7,956 nt of DNA from PALSA-1004 sp046596405 (GTDB taxonomy: Bacteria > Pseudomonadota > Gammaproteobacteria > Burkholderiales > SG8-41), in NCBI GenBank assembly GCA_046596405.1, contig JBKJMN010000110.1:1-7956 (forward strand). The letters run 5' to 3'. The notes below the pieces were generated by a model, which did not search any database, was not told the DNA's origin, and was given only the letters and a program-made list of their open reading frames with translations. The translations under genes and the position numbers were made by a program. Positions 6,364 through 7,956 of the stretch are shown in pieces (positions within the stretch are counted from its first letter, which is position 1; every line of letters begins with the position of its first letter).

Positions 6364-6609
6364 ATGCTATTGTCGCTTGGGTGGCCGCCAAGCCACACGG
6401 TCGACTATCATTTGCATCTTATCGCTATTTTGCCGCAGATCGGCGCATTTTGTCCACTTTTGCTGGCGATATGTATCATTTGGCTAATCGTCTTCATAGC
6501 TCATATGGCGCTTGCGGGGCGCCAAACCGTGTGTCCGATAAGGGATTTGGAGGGCATCAAATCAAAGGGTATTATTAACGGGCAGGTTTTGGTGAGCTTT
6601 TACTTTTAA
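6364..6609 (+). CDS. Doubtful small membrane-protein ORF
   Basis: I do not recognise this 81-residue reading. In favour: the ATG at 6364 has a textbook RBS (aggagg at 6351-6356, 7-nt spacing), the frame fills most of the gap between divergent aroQ and convergent tlpA, and residues about 16-45 (HLHLIAILPQIG, then LLLAICIIWLIVFIAHM) form one or two hydrophobic segments. Against: it is the only plus-strand candidate here, its codons include ATA three times and AGG and CTA, unlike the GC-rich third positions of the neighbours, and hydrophobic readings arise easily in T-rich intergenic DNA. It would also overlap the probable aroQ promoter region. Most likely non-coding; if real, it may be foreign. 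Confidence 0.17.
   Translation: MLLSLGWPPSHTVDYHLHLIAILPQIGAFCPLLLAICIIWLIVFIAHMALAGRQTVCPIRDLEGIKSKGIINGQVLVSFYF
6427..6456 (-). promoter_or_regulatory. Possible sigma-70 type promoter for aroQ-accBC
   Basis: On the minus strand TGGACA (6456-6451, 5 of 6 to TTGACA) is followed after 18 nt by CAAAAT (6432-6427, 4 of 6 to TATAAT). Transcription would start near 6420 and give a leader of about 90 nt before the aroQ ATG. The position in an AT-richer gap upstream of the operon fits, but matches of this quality occur by chance, so this is a candidate only. Confidence 0.3.
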
Positions 6610-6654
6610 CCGATTTTGCCGGAATATTGCCGAAGTTAGGGCTCTAATCCTGGA

Positions 6655-7188
6655 CTAAAGCAGTGGTTTAATGATCGCTTCGAGCATCTCCGGGGTTAAT
6701 TGGCCGATCCGCGAACTCGCCACCTTCCCCGCGCGATCAACGATGAGCGTAAAGGGCAACACTGCGGCGCGGTTGCCCAGTTGGCGCGTAAATTCCATCG
6801 TCTCCATGCCACCCAAGACGAGCGGATAATTGATGCCGAACTCTTTTGCATAAGGCAGGACACGCTCCTTCCGGTCGATGGCAACACCGACGAATTGAAC
6901 GCCGTCATTGCGGTAACGGTCCTGAAACTTGATAAATCCCGGGATTTCTTCGCGGCACGGCGCGCACCAGGTCGCCCAGAAATTGACTACCAGCACTTTG
7001 CCGCGCCATTGCTCGAAACGCTGCGGCTTGTCGTCCGTCCCCGGCAGTTCGGCGGCGAGGACCAGACGGCCCGTCGCGACCGGGTCCGGCAACGCGGTGG
7101 CCGACCGCCATTGGTAAAACCAGATCCCGCCCAGGCCGAATACGAGGGCGACGCCGCCCACGAGCAGCGCCCGCCACCACCGGGTCAT
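6655..7188 (-). CDS. tlpA: TlpA/ResA-family thiol-disulfide oxidoreductase
   Basis: This is a membrane-anchored periplasmic thioredoxin-like reductase. The 177 residues begin with a basic MTRWWR and a hydrophobic anchor or signal segment (about 7-25). A thioredoxin fold of the AhpC/TSA-Redoxin type follows, with NFWATWCAPCREEIP (69-83, active-site C75/C78) and the cis-proline P145 in AAVLPFTLIVD. The insert typical of TlpA/ResA lies between (about 85-125). Such proteins reduce specific periplasmic disulfides, for example in cytochrome c maturation or copper-site assembly; which client applies here is not shown. The ATG at 7188 overlaps the dsbD stop by 4 nt (ATGA), pointing to translational coupling and to DsbD as the likely electron donor. 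The family is secure; the symbol is by family, since ResA- or CcmG-like roles cannot be excluded. Confidence 0.9.
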   Translation of the reverse strand: MTRWWRALLVGGVALVFGLGGIWFYQWRSATALPDPVATGRLVLAAELPGTDDKPQRFEQWRGKVLVVNFWATWCAPCREEIPGFIKFQDRYRNDGVQFVGVAIDRKERVLPYAKEFGINYPLVLGGMETMEFTRQLGNRAAVLPFTLIVDRAGKVASSRIGQLTPEMLEAIIKPLL

Positions 7189-7956
7189 CGCAGCGCCAGG
7201 TCGAGTGTTGCCGCGAACTTGTCGGCCGACTGAAAGCCGACGATGCGCAGATCCTTTATCAGGTTGCCTTGGCGATCGAAGAATACGATGCCCGGCGGCC
7301 CGAACAGGTTGAATCGCTTGAGCAATGCCTTATGCTCATCGCGGTTCAACGTGACATCCGCCTGCAACGCGGTGAAGCCGGCGAGCTTCGCGCGCACCGC
7401 TTCATCCGCGAACGTGTAGCGCTCCATCTCCTTGCACGACACGCACCAGTCGGCATAAAAATCGAGCATGACCGGCTTGCCCGCGCTCGCACGGACCGCC
7501 TCGTCGAGCTGCGCGGGGCTATCGATGCGCTGAAATGCCGGCGCGTGCTCCACGGGCGCAGCGGCTCCGCGCAAACCGGCCAGCGGCTGCAAAATGTCGC
7601 GGCCGCCGGCCAGGGCGCCGATGAAGAGCGCCGCGCCCGCGAGCAGAACGATTACGCCCAGCCCTTTGAAAAGCTTGCGCGCGCCAGGCGCGTTCGGCGG
7701 CAGGGGATCGAGCGCATGCAAATAGATCGCCGAGACGATCAGCAGTGCGGCCCATGCGAGCATATGCGCGACCGCCGGCAGCAACGGTGAAACGAGATAA
7801 ATCGCGACCCCGAGCAAGACGACGCCGAAAAACCGTTTCACGGTTTCCATCCACGGGCCGGCCTTGGGCAGCAAAGTGCCGGCCGACGCGCCGACGGCGA
7901 GCAATGGCACGCCCATGCCGAGCGCCAGTGCGAACAACGCGGCGCCGCCGAGAATG
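7185..7956 (-). CDS. dsbD: Thiol:disulfide interchange protein DsbD, C-terminal part
   Basis: DsbD carries electrons from cytoplasmic thioredoxin across the inner membrane to periplasmic acceptors. The frame is open through the right edge (first full codon at 7955-7953), so only the last 256 residues or so are present. The periplasmic N-terminal domain and the first transmembrane helices are missing. Visible are the DsbD-type segment ALALGMGVPLLAVGASAG followed by LPKAGPWM, three or four hydrophobic helices (roughly 7937-7610), a linker, and the C-terminal thioredoxin domain with YADWCVSCKEMERYTF. Its CXXC cysteines are encoded at 7445-7443 and 7436-7434. GPPGIVFFD supplies the cis-proline region. 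The stop TGA (7187-7185) overlaps the tlpA ATG, so the two genes form an operon. Identity is secure. Confidence 0.95.
   Translation of the reverse strand, partial: ILGGAALFALALGMGVPLLAVGASAGTLLPKAGPWMETVKRFFGVVLLGVAIYLVSPLLPAVAHMLAWAALLIVSAIYLHALDPLPPNAPGARKLFKGLGVIVLLAGAALFIGALAGGRDILQPLAGLRGAAAPVEHAPAFQRIDSPAQLDEAVRASAGKPVMLDFYADWCVSCKEMERYTFADEAVRAKLAGFTALQADVTLNRDEHKALLKRFNLFGPPGIVFFDRQGNLIKDLRIVGFQSADKFAATLDLALR

Larger units (their letters stand above)
6330..6654. other. Intergenic region between tlpA and aroQ
   Basis: This is the only gap above 300 nt in the window. Two 60-nt lines counted by hand (6421-6480 and 6541-6600) give about 43-45% GC, clearly below the flanking genes. It must contain the promoter of aroQ-accB-accC unless those genes are read through from tlpA. 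I see no intrinsic terminator with a T-tract after tlpA, no tRNA and no recognised riboswitch. A small plus-strand ORF (6364-6609) with a good RBS lies inside it and is listed separately as doubtful. Confidence 0.6.

Noticed and set aside
6330..6398. Longer aroQ start at ATG 6398 (23 extra residues)
   Set aside because: The extra residues do not match the AroQ family, whose proteins begin a few residues before the LVLHGPNLNLLG motif. The ATG at 6329 gives the expected length.
6395..6430. Fur-box-like sequence (GATAAGATGCAAATGATAG on the minus strand)
   Set aside because: It lacks the dyad structure of a Fur site, and the genes downstream (aroQ, accBC) give no reason to expect iron control.
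1..7956. Mobile elements, CRISPR arrays, tRNA/rRNA genes, defence or toxin-antitoxin systems
   Set aside because: None of the coding regions resembles such families, and I saw no repeat-spacer arrays, tRNA-like cloverleaves or rRNA segments when reading both strands. The content is conserved housekeeping metabolism.

Overview
The window reads as a high-GC, housekeeping stretch of a proteobacterial chromosome, most likely from a betaproteobacterium. The evidence is the gene order dsbD, tlpA, aroQ, accB, accC, prmA, DUF3426 zinc-ribbon protein. As I recall it, this order is typical of Betaproteobacteria. The two-subunit glycine decarboxylase (GcvPA type) narrows it towards Nitrosomonadales-like lineages, but that is inference. 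All convincing genes lie on the minus strand, so transcription runs from high to low coordinates.

Layout in transcription order. (1) 7956-6655: the C-terminal part of dsbD, cut by the window edge, overlaps tlpA by 4 nt. Together they form a periplasmic thiol-reduction module. (2) 6654-6330: a 325-nt intergenic stretch with clearly lower GC. It probably holds the promoter of the next operon and carries a doubtful small membrane-type ORF on the plus strand. (3) 6329-3978: aroQ (shikimate pathway), then accB and accC (biotin carrier and biotin carboxylase of acetyl-CoA carboxylase). aroQ and accB overlap by 14 nt. (4) 3874-2084: prmA (ribosomal protein L11 methyltransferase) and a membrane-anchored zinc-ribbon DUF3426 protein. 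(5) 2030-82: the glycine cleavage genes gcvT, gcvH and the beginning of gcvPA. gcvT starts only 53 nt after the DUF3426 gene, which leaves no room there for a glycine riboswitch. The gcvH-gcvPA gap holds a polypurine tandem repeat and a small REP-like hairpin.

The left end is abnormal. Bases 1-66 are a perfect reverse complement of bases 89-154, around a 22-nt loop. The first arm re-reads gcvPA in the opposite direction and even continues the protein a few residues further before the fold. This is best explained as a foldback chimera at a contig end, not as biology, and it artificially truncates gcvPA with a stop at 82-84.

I found no new biological system, mobile element, CRISPR array or RNA gene. 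The points worth a second look are the foldback, the pyrimidine-rich leader of gcvPA, the intergenic repeats next to it, and the AT-richer tlpA-aroQ gap.
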